The notes below the pieces were generated by a model, which saw nothing but the letters and a program-made list of their open reading frames with translations, did not search any database and was not told the DNA's origin. Both the position numbers and the translations under genes were made by a program. From Pseudomonadota bacterium (GTDB lineage: Bacteria; Pseudomonadota; Gammaproteobacteria; Burkholderiales; Eutrophovitaceae): a stretch of 57,942 nt of DNA. Positions 17,342-26,112 of this stretch are shown in pieces (positions within the stretch are counted from its first letter, which is position 1; the number at the start of each line of letters is the position of its first letter). The DNA is taken from positions 1-57,942 of the forward strand of contig JAQBTV010000008.1 in the NCBI GenBank assembly GCA_027624715.1, given 5' to 3'.

Positions 17342-18490
17342 TTAAAGTCTTCGGCTGATGATTTCTTTCATGATCTCATCAGTCCCGCCATAAATACGCT
17401 GTACCCGTGCGTCGGAAAACATACGACCAATGAGATATTCGTCCATGAATCCATAACCACCGTGGAGTTGGACGCAATCATCAATCAGTAGATTCTGCTG
17501 TTGGGTTAACCATAGTTTCGCCGCCGAAGCGGTTTCCGTATCTAGAGTTCCGCAGAGTATCTTGTTGATGCAATCGTCTACAAACGCTCGGGCTACTTTC
17601 AACGTCGTAACCATATTGGCTAGAACAAATCTCGAGTTTTGTTTGTTGATTAAGGGTTCTCCAAATACTTTTCTATTCCTGACGTAATCCACTGTAAGTT
17701 GATAGGCACCTTCCATAGCGCCCATAGCCATATCAGCAATTAACAAACGCTCGTAGGGAAGGTCTGCCATGAGTTGGTAAAGCCCCTGACCTGCAGTGCC
17801 GCCTAGAATGTCACTATTACTAAGATTAATGTTATCAAAAAAAAGTTCTGAGGTATCTTGGGCTTTGAGGCCAATTTTTTTTAGTCGATTCCCAACCGAA
17901 TAGCCAGAGTGCTTTTTAGTTTCAACGATGAAAACAGAGAATTTTCCACTATCTTCTGGGCTTTCCATTTTTGCAAATACTAAAACTAATTCCGCTAAAT
18001 AACCATTAGTGATGAACGTTTTTGACCCATTGAGCGTGAATTGATTACCGCTTGATGTTGCTCGAGTACGAATTCCCCTGAGGTCTGAACCTGCATCAGG
18101 CTCGGACATCGCGATTGCGCCAACGAGTTCTCCTTGAGCCAGCTTGGGTAAATAGTGCTGTTTCTGTATTTCGGTGCCATGATTAAGAAAATAGTGCGCA
18201 ACGATACTGTGAACGGAGGGGCTCATTCCCGTTAGACCGCGATGCCCCATTGCTTCATAAAGAATGGCTTCATGTCTAAAATCACCACCACCACCACCAT
18301 ACTCAATTGGTATATCTGTACAGAGGATGCCAATCTGACCAGCTCGTCTCCAGATGTCATGGCCAACATGTCCTCGTTCCCTTGATTCCTCATCGAAAGG
18401 AACCATTTCGGTATCTAGGAAACGCTCGACCGTTTTCTTATATGTTGTTAATTCGTCGTTGAGCCAAGATGGTTGAAAATCGTACGGCAT
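17342..18490 (-). CDS. Acyl-CoA dehydrogenase, long-chain (LCAD) type
   Basis: A flavin-dependent acyl-CoA dehydrogenase that passes electrons to ETF. The 382 residues have the usual N-terminal helical, middle beta (AMSEPDAGSDLRGIRTRA) and C-terminal helical domains. The C-terminal RIYGGTDEIMKEII has Gly where medium-chain enzymes carry the catalytic Glu. Instead, LPYERLLIADM matches the LCAD position of the catalytic base, so it is an LCAD/IVD-type enzyme and probably active. ATG 18490 is preferred; it lies 5 bp after the thiolase stop. The ETF genes are at 29.2-30.9 kb. Confidence 0.93.
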   Translation of the reverse strand: MPYDFQPSWLNDELTTYKKTVERFLDTEMVPFDEESRERGHVGHDIWRRAGQIGILCTDIPIEYGGGGGDFRHEAILYEAMGHRGLTGMSPSVHSIVAHYFLNHGTEIQKQHYLPKLAQGELVGAIAMSEPDAGSDLRGIRTRATSSGNQFTLNGSKTFITNGYLAELVLVFAKMESPEDSGKFSVFIVETKKHSGYSVGNRLKKIGLKAQDTSELFFDNINLSNSDILGGTAGQGLYQLMADLPYERLLIADMAMGAMEGAYQLTVDYVRNRKVFGEPLINKQNSRFVLANMVTTLKVARAFVDDCINKILCGTLDTETASAAKLWLTQQQNLLIDDCVQLHGGYGFMDEYLIGRMFSDARVQRIYGGTDEIMKEIISRRL

Positions 18491-18495
18491 GATGA

Positions 18496-19683
18496 TCAGT
18501 AGGTCTCGCAATTTTCGAAAATGGTGACATTGGCCATACCACCACCTTCACACATTGTTTGAAGACCTAATTTTCTCTGTTTTGTTTTGAGGGCATGTAT
18601 CAGCGTCGTGGCTAGTTTCGTTCCGGAACTCCCCAAAGGGTGCCCAAGAGCGATGGCTCCACCGTGAACGTTTAGCTTTCTTGGATCCACTTGAGTCGCC
18701 TTAAGCCAAGCTAATGGTACTGAGGCAAAGGCTTCATTCACTTCAAACAAGTCGATATCCTCTGCAGACAGTTTTGATTTTTTCAGCGCATGATCTGTTG
18801 CGGGAATCGGTGCTTCGAGCATGATGATGGGATCATGTCCAATTACCGATATGTGACGTATTCGAACCAGTGGTTCGACCCCAAGAAGCTTCAATCCTTT
18901 ATCGTTACATACAATCACGCCACTCGCACCATCACAAATTTGACTAGCTGTAGCGGCAGTGAGTTTTCCATTATCGAGAATTGGACGCACAGCAGCAATG
19001 CCTTCAAGCGTTGCGTCAAACCTAATTCCCTGATCGGTGTCATGAGTTCCCTCAGTCAAGTTCCCCATGGCGTCTTTAACTTTGATGGGTACGATTTCTC
19101 GCTTGAAGGCATCATGCCTGACGGCTTCTATTGCTCGCCTGTGGCTCTCTAGGGCATACTCATCCAGTTCGTGTTTCGATATCCCGTATTGCTCAACTAA
19201 CATTTCAGCGCCATTAAATTGGCTGAATTCAACGTTGGGATAGCGTTTTTGAAGGTTCTGACTCATGTAGTGACCCATGCCGTTGTTCTTAGGCAGCGTG
19301 ACCGTTGAAAACATGGGAGTCCGAGTCATGCTTTCAACCCCGCCTGCGATGACCACGTCCATGGTGCCTGACATGACAGCCTGAGCGGCAAAATGAAGTG
19401 CTTGTTGGGATGAACCACATTGTCGATCGACACTCGTGGCGGGAACCGACTCTGGTAGATGCGATGCCAGAACTATATTTCGAGCGACGTTCATTGCTTG
19501 CTCTCCGATTTGGCTCACACTCCCCATAATGACGTCTTCAATCACATCTGGAGGACAATCAATCTTTTTTAATAGCGCATTAATAACATGAGCGCCCAGA
19601 TCAACGGGATGCCAATTCGCCAGATGACCTCCGCGACGGCCACCTGCAGTTCTAAGAGCGGCTACAACGTATGCGTTATTCAT
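18496..19683 (-). CDS. Acetyl-CoA C-acyltransferase (thiolase)
   Basis: A degradative-type thiolase of 395 residues, cleaving 3-ketoacyl-CoA with CoA to acetyl-CoA and a shortened acyl-CoA. The nucleophile Cys89 lies in DRQCGSSQQ, His348 in GHPLGSSG and the second Cys378 in MCEGGGMANV, all as expected. It precedes the LCAD-type dehydrogenase by 5 bp, forming a two-gene beta-oxidation unit with no enoyl-CoA hydratase/hydroxyacyl dehydrogenase partner beside it. The ATG start gives the standard N-terminus YVVAALRTAGGRRGG. Preference for fatty, branched or steroid side chains is not decidable. Confidence 0.94.
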   Translation of the reverse strand: MNNAYVVAALRTAGGRRGGHLANWHPVDLGAHVINALLKKIDCPPDVIEDVIMGSVSQIGEQAMNVARNIVLASHLPESVPATSVDRQCGSSQQALHFAAQAVMSGTMDVVIAGGVESMTRTPMFSTVTLPKNNGMGHYMSQNLQKRYPNVEFSQFNGAEMLVEQYGISKHELDEYALESHRRAIEAVRHDAFKREIVPIKVKDAMGNLTEGTHDTDQGIRFDATLEGIAAVRPILDNGKLTAATASQICDGASGVIVCNDKGLKLLGVEPLVRIRHISVIGHDPIIMLEAPIPATDHALKKSKLSAEDIDLFEVNEAFASVPLAWLKATQVDPRKLNVHGGAIALGHPLGSSGTKLATTLIHALKTKQRKLGLQTMCEGGGMANVTIFENCETY

Positions 19684-19801
19684 AAACGTTTCTTCTTTCT
19701 TAAAGTGTCGTACTTATTGCGGAACAAATAATCTTAACAATATATTTTAGGCTGCTTTGGAATTATCTTCGCATTGAAATGCGAGCCAATCACGAAGCCA
19801 T

Positions 19802-20872
19802 TTAGATCAATCCTTTCCGAGAAGAGATTGAATGAGTAACGGCAAGGCTTGTTATAAATAGCAACGAACCGATTGCCTGATGAGCCACGCCAAGAATTAC
19901 GGGGACCCCTGAAACTAGGGTAGATATACCAAGGATGATTTGTGCAATGAATAGGCACAGCATTAAGCTAGAAAATTTCTTGGCATAGCTTGGTACGTCT
20001 ATTTGTCGTAGTTTGAACCAAAATATGGGGATTAAAAGTGCGAGAATGTAGGCAATGACTCGATGATCGAACTGTACCGTGGTCATATTCTCAACGAAAT
20101 TAGTCCAGAAGGGTGAGAGTATGAAAAGATCGGGCGGAATAAAACTATCTCCCATTAGCGGCCAGGTGTTGTAAATTAGTCCTGCTCTCAATCCGGCTAC
20201 GAACCCGCCGGATAAAACCATAATGAATAACACCAGGTTAATCATTATTGAAAATTTGTACATGCTCTTCGCTGGAATATTTAAATTGGCCTTTGAGGGA
20301 TAGACTACTGATAAAGCTGTCCAAGTGATTGCCCCAAAAATTAGAAACGCGATTGCGAGGTGAGCTGTTAGGCGATAGTGACTGACATTTGGATCATCGA
20401 TGAGTCCGCTTGCGACCATGTACCAACCCATGCCTCCTTGAAGTCCACCCAGCGCAAATATACCTAGCAGACGGGCGATTAAACCGCTATTGAGGCGCCT
20501 CGTAAGCGAGAAGTAAGCGAATGGTATAAAAAAGACTAGGCCAATGAGGCGTCCTAGCAGTCTATGGAAATACTCCCACCAAAAGATCACTTTGAATTCA
20601 TCAAGTGACATGTCGTAGTTGACTAGCTGGTACTCTGGACTGCCTTTATATTCATCAAAAACCTTGACCCAGTCGACATAATTGAGCGGTGGAATTGTAC
20701 CAACAAGCGGCTCCCATTCGACGATAGATAACCCTGAGTGGGTGAGGCGTGTTGCACCACCAACAATGATCATGCAAAACACCAGGAACCCGCAGATAGC
20801 CAACCAGCTGATGACTTGTTTTTGATGAGGTGCCGAAATTTTTCCTACACCGTTTATTTGAAGTATATTCAT
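19802..20872 (-). CDS. ctaA: Heme A synthase (COX15/CtaA family)
   Basis: An integral membrane enzyme that oxidises the C8 methyl of heme O to make heme A for aa3-type cytochrome oxidase. Its 356 residues contain about eight hydrophobic helices. Family signatures include GGATRLTHSGLSIVEW near residue 40, the heme-ligand motif EYFHRLLGR, DHRVIAY, and VAHQAIGSLL. It starts 2 bp after the stop of the BKACE gene, so the two are read together although their functions look unrelated. Other cytochrome oxidase assembly genes (ctaB, cox11) are not in the window. It implies aerobic respiration with an aa3 oxidase. Confidence 0.94.
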   Translation of the reverse strand: MNILQINGVGKISAPHQKQVISWLAICGFLVFCMIIVGGATRLTHSGLSIVEWEPLVGTIPPLNYVDWVKVFDEYKGSPEYQLVNYDMSLDEFKVIFWWEYFHRLLGRLIGLVFFIPFAYFSLTRRLNSGLIARLLGIFALGGLQGGMGWYMVASGLIDDPNVSHYRLTAHLAIAFLIFGAITWTALSVVYPSKANLNIPAKSMYKFSIMINLVLFIMVLSGGFVAGLRAGLIYNTWPLMGDSFIPPDLFILSPFWTNFVENMTTVQFDHRVIAYILALLIPIFWFKLRQIDVPSYAKKFSSLMLCLFIAQIILGISTLVSGVPVILGVAHQAIGSLLFITSLAVTHSISSRKGLI

Positions 20873-20874
20873 TG

Positions 20875-21801
20875 TCAGAAATTGACTTGATCTCTGCCTT
20901 TTAGTTTTAGCATCGACCGAGCTTCGTCTGGGGTTGCAGTTTGGAGTCCTAGATCTTCCATAATTCTTTTGATTTTGGTAACTTGTTCAGCATTGGATGT
21001 CGCGAGTTTTCCTTTGCCGCCCCATAAGCTATCCTCCAGACCTACTCGTACGTTACCACCCATGACTGCAGACTGCGCCGCAACGTACATCTGATTGCTG
21101 CCACCGCCGAGTACTGACCATAAGTAACTGTCCCCAAACAGTCGGTCCGCTGTGCGTTTCATATGCATCACGTCTTCGGCATGAGGACCGATACCACCTC
21201 GTACGCCAAACACAGATTGAATAAGGAATGGAGGTTTAATCAGACCGCGATCAATGAAGTGTGCCGCAGTGTATAGATGTCCAATATCATAGCACTCAAT
21301 CTCGAATCTAGTGTTATTGTTGCCACAAGATTCTAAAATGAAAGCAATATCTTTAAATGTATTTTTAAAAATACGATCGTCAGATTCTTCTAGATACGGT
21401 CGCTCCCAATCATATTTAAAATCTTTGAAACGGTTCAGCATTTCGTAGAGCCCAAAGTTCATGGAGCCCATGTTTAGAGAGGCTACTTCTGGTTTTAGTT
21501 GCATTGCCGGCTGCAGTCTCTCCTCGATACTCATGTTCGGTGCTCCACCTGTCGTGATGTTGATGACAACATCGCTATTTTTAGCAATTGTCGGCAAAAA
21601 TTTACGAAACATGTCAGGATCCTGAGTTGGCTTGCCATTTTTCGGATCCCTGGCATGTAAGTGAACGATGGCTGCTCCAGCCTCAGCGGCACCTATCGCG
21701 GCCTCAGCAATTTCCTCTGGGGTAACTGGGAGATAGCGTGACATTGATGGCGTGTGGATTGCGCCCGTCACAGCACACGTGATAATTACTTTATTGGCCA
21801 T
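20875..21801 (-). CDS. BKACE family beta-keto acid cleavage enzyme (DUF849)
   Basis: A TIM-barrel zinc enzyme related to 3-keto-5-aminohexanoate cleavage enzyme (Kce). The family transfers the keto-acid carbons to acetyl-CoA, giving acetoacetyl-CoA and a second CoA ester or amine. Diagnostic features in the 308-residue protein are the zinc ligands HLHARDP near residues 46-52, the N-terminus IITCAVTGAIHTPSMS, RFEIECYDIGHL, and PPFLIQSVFGVRGG. Start ATG 21801 is preferred over an upstream in-frame codon because AAGGA lies five bases ahead of it. The gene follows a dehydrogenase related to carnitine dehydrogenase by 114 bp. In known carnitine degradation, that pair makes glycine betaine and acetoacetyl-CoA. 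The substrate here is an inference. Confidence 0.92.
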   Translation of the reverse strand: MANKVIITCAVTGAIHTPSMSRYLPVTPEEIAEAAIGAAEAGAAIVHLHARDPKNGKPTQDPDMFRKFLPTIAKNSDVVINITTGGAPNMSIEERLQPAMQLKPEVASLNMGSMNFGLYEMLNRFKDFKYDWERPYLEESDDRIFKNTFKDIAFILESCGNNNTRFEIECYDIGHLYTAAHFIDRGLIKPPFLIQSVFGVRGGIGPHAEDVMHMKRTADRLFGDSYLWSVLGGGSNQMYVAAQSAVMGGNVRVGLEDSLWGGKGKLATSNAEQVTKIKRIMEDLGLQTATPDEARSMLKLKGRDQVNF

Positions 21802-21915
21802 ATTGTTCCTTCGATACAAGTTGTTGTTTATAAAATCGTGTTAATTCGCTCAATGTTTAAACGGATAACTTGACCGTAGTTGAAAAAAGACTACCATAAA
21901 AAATAAGCCTTTTAG

Positions 21916-22851
21916 CTAATTATGTAATTTGTTGTTTCGTTTGTGGGCAATGAGCGCCATCAAATGTTGATCTCTCCAGGATTCTCTTTCATGATGTTCT
22001 GAAAATGGCATGATCTTTCTTCGCTCAGACTCCACCTTTTTTACTAACTCTACAGTCCAATTGGGATAGTTGATGTTGCTCATCATTTCTGAATAGGCAC
22101 CGCCAAAGCGAACTGCGTAATCGGCAATTCCGCCGGGGGCATTGAGGTCTATGGTCTCAAAAGGCCCCATAAATGCCCACCTGAGTCCTAAGCCGTCTTT
22201 CATTGTTTTGTCCAAGTCTTCTACTGAAACATAATCTTCTTGGACAAGACGCCAGGCTTCTCGTAATAATGCCGCTTGTAGCCTGTTGAGAACAAAACCT
22301 GCCACCTCCTTTTTGACAATAATCGGTACTTGTCCGACTTGTTGATGAAGGTCATACGTTTTTTGAGTAACCTCAGGGCTGGTCCACTGCGCCGGCGAGA
22401 TTTCGACGATCGGTACAATGTGTGGCGGATTAACGGGGTGAGCCACAAGACACCGGTGCCGACCCTTTAAGTGTTCACTGAACAGAGATGTTTGTATGGT
22501 CGATGTCGAACTTGCAAGGATGCAATGGTCAGGTGCGAGCTGGTCTAGTGTGCTGAATACCTCTTTTTTGATGTCAAGATTCTCTGAGGTGTTCTCTTGT
22601 ACATAATCGGCCTTTGATACTGCTTCCTCAAGCGATTGGGCATGTGTGATACGACTGAGAATTGTTATGGGATCCTCATCGATCAAGCCATATTTTTTGA
22701 GATCAGCAAGTCCGTGGCCAATCAACTCAATTGCTTGCCTGACCGCGCCGTTGGCGTTGTCGTATAGCATGACTGGATAGTTCGCCCTCGCGAACACTAT
22801 GGACCATGCGCGCCCGATGAGCCCTGAACCGATGATGGCAATATTTTTCAT
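21916..22851 (-). CDS. 3-hydroxyacyl-CoA-dehydrogenase-fold dehydrogenase (carnitine dehydrogenase / lambda-crystallin like)
   Basis: An NAD-dependent dehydrogenase of 311 residues in the HADH superfamily. The Rossmann start IAIIGSGLIGRAWSIVFA, the AHPVNPPHIVPIVE block with the catalytic His, and KEVAGFVLNRLQ/EAWRLVQED/GLGLRWAFMGPFETIDLNA resemble L-gulonate 3-dehydrogenase (lambda-crystallin) and L-carnitine 3-dehydrogenase. Many bacterial carnitine dehydrogenases carry a fused C-terminal thioesterase, which is absent here. Placement just upstream of BKACE on the same strand favours oxidation of a 3-hydroxy acid, with carnitine as leading candidate, to the beta-keto acid that BKACE cleaves. 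L-gulonate or 3-hydroxybutyryl-type substrates remain possible. Confidence 0.85.
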   Translation of the reverse strand: MKNIAIIGSGLIGRAWSIVFARANYPVMLYDNANGAVRQAIELIGHGLADLKKYGLIDEDPITILSRITHAQSLEEAVSKADYVQENTSENLDIKKEVFSTLDQLAPDHCILASSTSTIQTSLFSEHLKGRHRCLVAHPVNPPHIVPIVEISPAQWTSPEVTQKTYDLHQQVGQVPIIVKKEVAGFVLNRLQAALLREAWRLVQEDYVSVEDLDKTMKDGLGLRWAFMGPFETIDLNAPGGIADYAVRFGGAYSEMMSNINYPNWTVELVKKVESERRKIMPFSEHHERESWRDQHLMALIAHKRNNKLHN

Positions 22852-23144
22852 CTGTGTCCTGTTGAAATAATGAGTATTAGTCGACTTGTAGAACCTTATT
22901 TGGATACTTTATTTTAATTTATGTCTGCAAAATGATACTCGTTTTAGATATTTCAAGATTGTATTTTTTGTGTTGCATCACACCGATTTCGTCCTAATAC
23001 AAGGTATGATCTATTGTGCGTTATTTGGCGCAGAGTATTTTTCGGTGGGCTACCAGTGAGTGAACGTTCAGGCGTGTGATTAAAAGTTGTCAAATTGAGA
23101 ATAAATTTAATTTTGAGTCAGCAAAAATGGATAAAAAGAATCGA

Positions 23145-23831
23145 ATGGTGAATATCCTGGCGATTGAAACATCCACAGATTTGTGTTCAGTTGCGTTGTC
23201 AGTCAGTGGGGAACTGCTCATCTTAGAAAAACGTGTTGGTCAGAGGCATTCAGAAGAGATATTGCCGATGATTGATCAGCTGATTCTTAAGTCAGGTATC
23301 AGTCTCAATCAAATAGATGTCATTGCCTTCGGCGCTGGGCCAGGCTCCTTCACGGGTGTGCGTCTAGCTTGTGGTGTTGCTCAGGGACTCGCCTTTGGCG
23401 TTGATGTGCCGGTAGTGCCGGTATCTTCTCTAGAGGCGCTAGCTCAGGCAACAAATTATGACAAAGTGTTGATATGTCAAGATGCGCGGATGAGTCAGGT
23501 GTATTCCGCTTCATACAAGCGAAAAGATAAGAGTTGGATACAGTTTACGGAGCCGTGCGTGTGTGATCCCCAAGAAGTTAATGTTCCGTTAGGGGACGGA
23601 TGGATCGCATGCGGCAGTGGATTTATTTCTTATGCGCAGGAGTTCAAACCTTATTTTGGCTTATCGGGGCTTGTGGTGGACGTAGATTACGCTAGTCCTT
23701 CAGCGAAAGAGGTCCTACTCATTGCTGAACGTGAATTTAAAAATGGGCAATGTGTTGCAGCGGAAAATGCGGCTCCAATCTATGTTCGAAATAAAGTAGC
23801 ACTTACGTTAGATGAACAAGTTTCTCGATAA
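23145..23831 (+). CDS. tsaB: tRNA N6-threonylcarbamoyladenosine biosynthesis protein TsaB
   Basis: TsaB scaffolds TsaD and TsaE in making the t6A37 modification of ANN-decoding tRNAs. The ASKHA-fold signatures ILAIETSTDLCSVAL, GQRHSEEILPMID and GAGPGSFTGVRLACGVAQGLA are intact. ATG 23145 gives the family-like start MVNILAIETS and 228 residues. In-frame starts further up (ATG 23127, GTG 23076) lack better ribosome binding sites. It overlaps rimI by 20 bp. The tsaB-rimI-UDG-alr-radA run is a single rightward operon. No regulatory element was found in the 293 bp upstream. Confidence 0.93.
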   Translation: MVNILAIETSTDLCSVALSVSGELLILEKRVGQRHSEEILPMIDQLILKSGISLNQIDVIAFGAGPGSFTGVRLACGVAQGLAFGVDVPVVPVSSLEALAQATNYDKVLICQDARMSQVYSASYKRKDKSWIQFTEPCVCDPQEVNVPLGDGWIACGSGFISYAQEFKPYFGLSGLVVDVDYASPSAKEVLLIAEREFKNGQCVAAENAAPIYVRNKVALTLDEQVSR

Positions 23832-24276
23832 GTCAAATCTATTCGTCAGAGCGATGTTGGAAGCGGATCTGCCCTCGGTTCTGGAAGTAGAGAAAGCGAG
23901 TTATGCTTACCCCTGGACGTTATTAAACTTTACCGATTGTTTGAATTCTGGATATCGATGCTATGTTTTGATCTGCGATGGCGCGCTTATCGCCTATGCA
24001 GTCCAGATGGCAATTTTGGATGAAATTCATCTGCTTAATTTGACCGTGTCTATTGATTTTCAAAAAAAAGGGGTCGGTCGTTATCTTTTAGATTCGCTAG
24101 TTAGTGACGCGCTTGCACTGCAGGCAGTTAAGATTATTTTGGAGGTAAGGCGTTCTAATTTCGCCGCTATATTTTTGTATCAGTCGTTAGATTTTAAGCA
24201 GATTGGATTGCGCAAGAATTATTATCCAGGCCAAGTGGGTAGAGAAGATGCAATTGTGATGGAGATGTTGCTGTGA
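23812..24276 (+). CDS. rimI: Ribosomal protein S18-alanine N-acetyltransferase
   Basis: A GNAT acetyltransferase of 154 residues, which acetylates the N-terminal alanine of ribosomal protein S18. The acetyl-CoA binding segment is QKKGVGRYLLDSLV, preceded by LLNLTVSIDF and followed by IILEVRRSNFAAIFLYQSLDF, all close to the RimI consensus. The characteristic RKNYYPGQVGREDAIVM tail supports RimI over other GNATs. The start lies within the tsaB end (20-bp overlap), and its stop overlaps the next start by 4 bp. Confidence 0.93.
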   Translation: MNKFLDKSNLFVRAMLEADLPSVLEVEKASYAYPWTLLNFTDCLNSGYRCYVLICDGALIAYAVQMAILDEIHLLNLTVSIDFQKKGVGRYLLDSLVSDALALQAVKIILEVRRSNFAAIFLYQSLDFKQIGLRKNYYPGQVGREDAIVMEMLL

Positions 24277-24998
24277 GTACGAGAGAAGAAATTTTGAAGG
24301 AGCTTGGTGTAACGCCTATCTGGAGGTTAGGTAAGGGTTCTTATGCTGGCTTTAGTACTGTAGCTGAGGATAATGGGGCTTCACGCCTCGAGGTTAAGGG
24401 TGGAGTGCGCGAAAAGGTTGGTCAATTGGGCAAAGGCGCGGTAAGTATAGGTAAATCTTGTGTTTTGTTGAATTCGGGTAGTCATGTTGTTATGGGTTCG
24501 GGCGACCGCCAAGCGGACTGGTTGTTTGTTGGGGAGGCGTTAGGAGCAGAAGACAATATATCTGACGAGTCTTTTCCTGGAGAGTTAGGAGAACTTCTCG
24601 ATAACATGTTGTCCGCAATGCATTTACGCCGCGATAACAAAGTCTATTTTTTGAATGTCGTGCAGTGTCGACTTACAAATGACCAAGGTCTTGATCCTCG
24701 AGAGAGCGCGTCTTGCACTCAGTTTCTTAGACAACAGATCCAAATTATTCAACCCTCAATCATTGTGACGCTGGGTAGTCTTTCTTCCGAGCGTTTAATC
24801 GGACTCAATCAAGACTTGTCGGAATACCGTCAAGTGCAGCATGAATGCTGGGGGGTGAATCTTGTGGCGACTTATCATCCACAGGATTTGCTAGAGAATC
24901 CGTTAGATAAAGCGAATGCGTGGAAGGATCTTTGTTTTGCTATCAATATGAAGAATAGAATTGAGCGTGCAAAAGCAACTGTGAGCGCAGATCAATGA
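24273..24998 (+). CDS. Uracil-DNA glycosylase, family 4 type
   Basis: Family-4 glycosylases remove uracil from DNA and normally hold a [4Fe-4S] cluster. The 241-residue protein keeps GEALGAEDN (88-95, usually GEAPGxxED), LNVVQCR (Cys132), ESASC (Cys148) and TYHPQDLLENP (200-210). The expected N-terminal CxxC is here Gly60-Lys-Ser-Cys63, so only three of four cluster cysteines can be seen. Three oddities occur together: GEALG for GEAPG, FPGELGELL for FVGxAGxLL, and the missing Cys. The cluster may be absent or use another ligand. Both ends overlap neighbours by 4 bp. Confidence 0.85.
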   Translation: MSTREEILKELGVTPIWRLGKGSYAGFSTVAEDNGASRLEVKGGVREKVGQLGKGAVSIGKSCVLLNSGSHVVMGSGDRQADWLFVGEALGAEDNISDESFPGELGELLDNMLSAMHLRRDNKVYFLNVVQCRLTNDQGLDPRESASCTQFLRQQIQIIQPSIIVTLGSLSSERLIGLNQDLSEYRQVQHECWGVNLVATYHPQDLLENPLDKANAWKDLCFAINMKNRIERAKATVSADQ

Positions 24999-26074
24999 TG
25001 AATGCAAGACCTATTCAAGCCATAATTAACCTAGAGGCGATGCGTCACAATGTCGCTATAATTAAAAAGCTAGCGGGAACTTCGAGAGTCTTTGGCGTGG
25101 TCAAGGCTGATGGATACGGGCATGGATTGAGTCGTATTTATTCTGCGCTTTCTCATATTGATGGATTCGCAGTTATTGAGATGGATGCGGCCGCCTATCT
25201 AAGAGCACAGGATGCTCGTCGGCCTATATTATTGCTTGAAGGTGTTTTTAGTTTGCAAGAACTGAGTTGTGCAGCGGATCTTAAGCTTGATTTAGTTGTT
25301 CATAATATTGAGCAGATTGCTTTGCTTGAAAAATGCAGATCATTACATTCTTTTCATGTGTTTTTAAAAATAAACACTGGCATGAATCGCCTTGGTATCA
25401 AGGCTGATCAAGCGATTCAATGTCATGAAGCGCTTTGTAGGTTGCCTGTGGTTGAGCGGGTGACTGCGATGACGCATTATGCTGAAGCTGACGGCCCTAG
25501 AGGAATTGATTGGCAGAATATACAATTTGCACAAGCGATTGGATCTCTGGATATCCCCGTCTCTAAGAGTAATTCTGCGGCATTATTTCGTTTTGGTGCG
25601 AACGAGGAGAGTTGGGTAAGGCCTGGCATAGTGCTCTATGGCGCATCGCCAATGACGGATGTCCCTGCGAGTTCCTTAGGGCTGAAACCTGTCATGACAC
25701 TTAAATCCGGAATAATTGGGGTGCAAGAGATTAGCGCCGGTGATCGGGTAGGGTACGGTGGTACGTATGTAGCGAATCGAAAAATGAAAATCGGAATTGT
25801 CGCAGGGGGATATGGCGACGGTTACCCCCGATCGATGCCCAACGGTAGCCCGGTGATTGTTAATGACATTCGAACTACAACGGTAGGACGGGTGTCGATG
25901 GACACGTTTGCGGTCGACTTGACTGACGTCCCTGCAGCAGGTGTCGGGTCAACCGTGGTGCTTTGGGGTGAGGGATTACCTGTTGACGAGGTCGCTCAGC
26001 AGATTGGGACCATCGGTTACGAACTATTGACCCGGGTAACTACTCGAGTCCCTTTTGTTGTGTGTTCTGACTGA
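24995..26074 (+). CDS. alr: Alanine racemase
   Basis: A PLP enzyme that makes D-alanine for peptidoglycan. Its 359 residues start with the alpha/beta barrel bearing the PLP lysine in FGVVKADGYGHG (near residue 36). The catalytic tyrosine lies in RVGYGGTYVA, with IGIVAGGYGDGYPR and GRVSMDTFAVDL in the C-terminal half. The start is ATG 24995, overlapping the glycosylase stop by 4 bp. In many betaproteobacteria lplT precedes alr; here the glycosylase does, so lplT is missing from this spot. Confidence 0.97.
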   Translation: MMNARPIQAIINLEAMRHNVAIIKKLAGTSRVFGVVKADGYGHGLSRIYSALSHIDGFAVIEMDAAAYLRAQDARRPILLLEGVFSLQELSCAADLKLDLVVHNIEQIALLEKCRSLHSFHVFLKINTGMNRLGIKADQAIQCHEALCRLPVVERVTAMTHYAEADGPRGIDWQNIQFAQAIGSLDIPVSKSNSAALFRFGANEESWVRPGIVLYGASPMTDVPASSLGLKPVMTLKSGIIGVQEISAGDRVGYGGTYVANRKMKIGIVAGGYGDGYPRSMPNGSPVIVNDIRTTTVGRVSMDTFAVDLTDVPAAGVGSTVVLWGEGLPVDEVAQQIGTIGYELLTRVTTRVPFVVCSD

Positions 26075-26112
26075 AATAGTGATTACCAATTCGTGCATCG
26101 ATATAATTGGGT

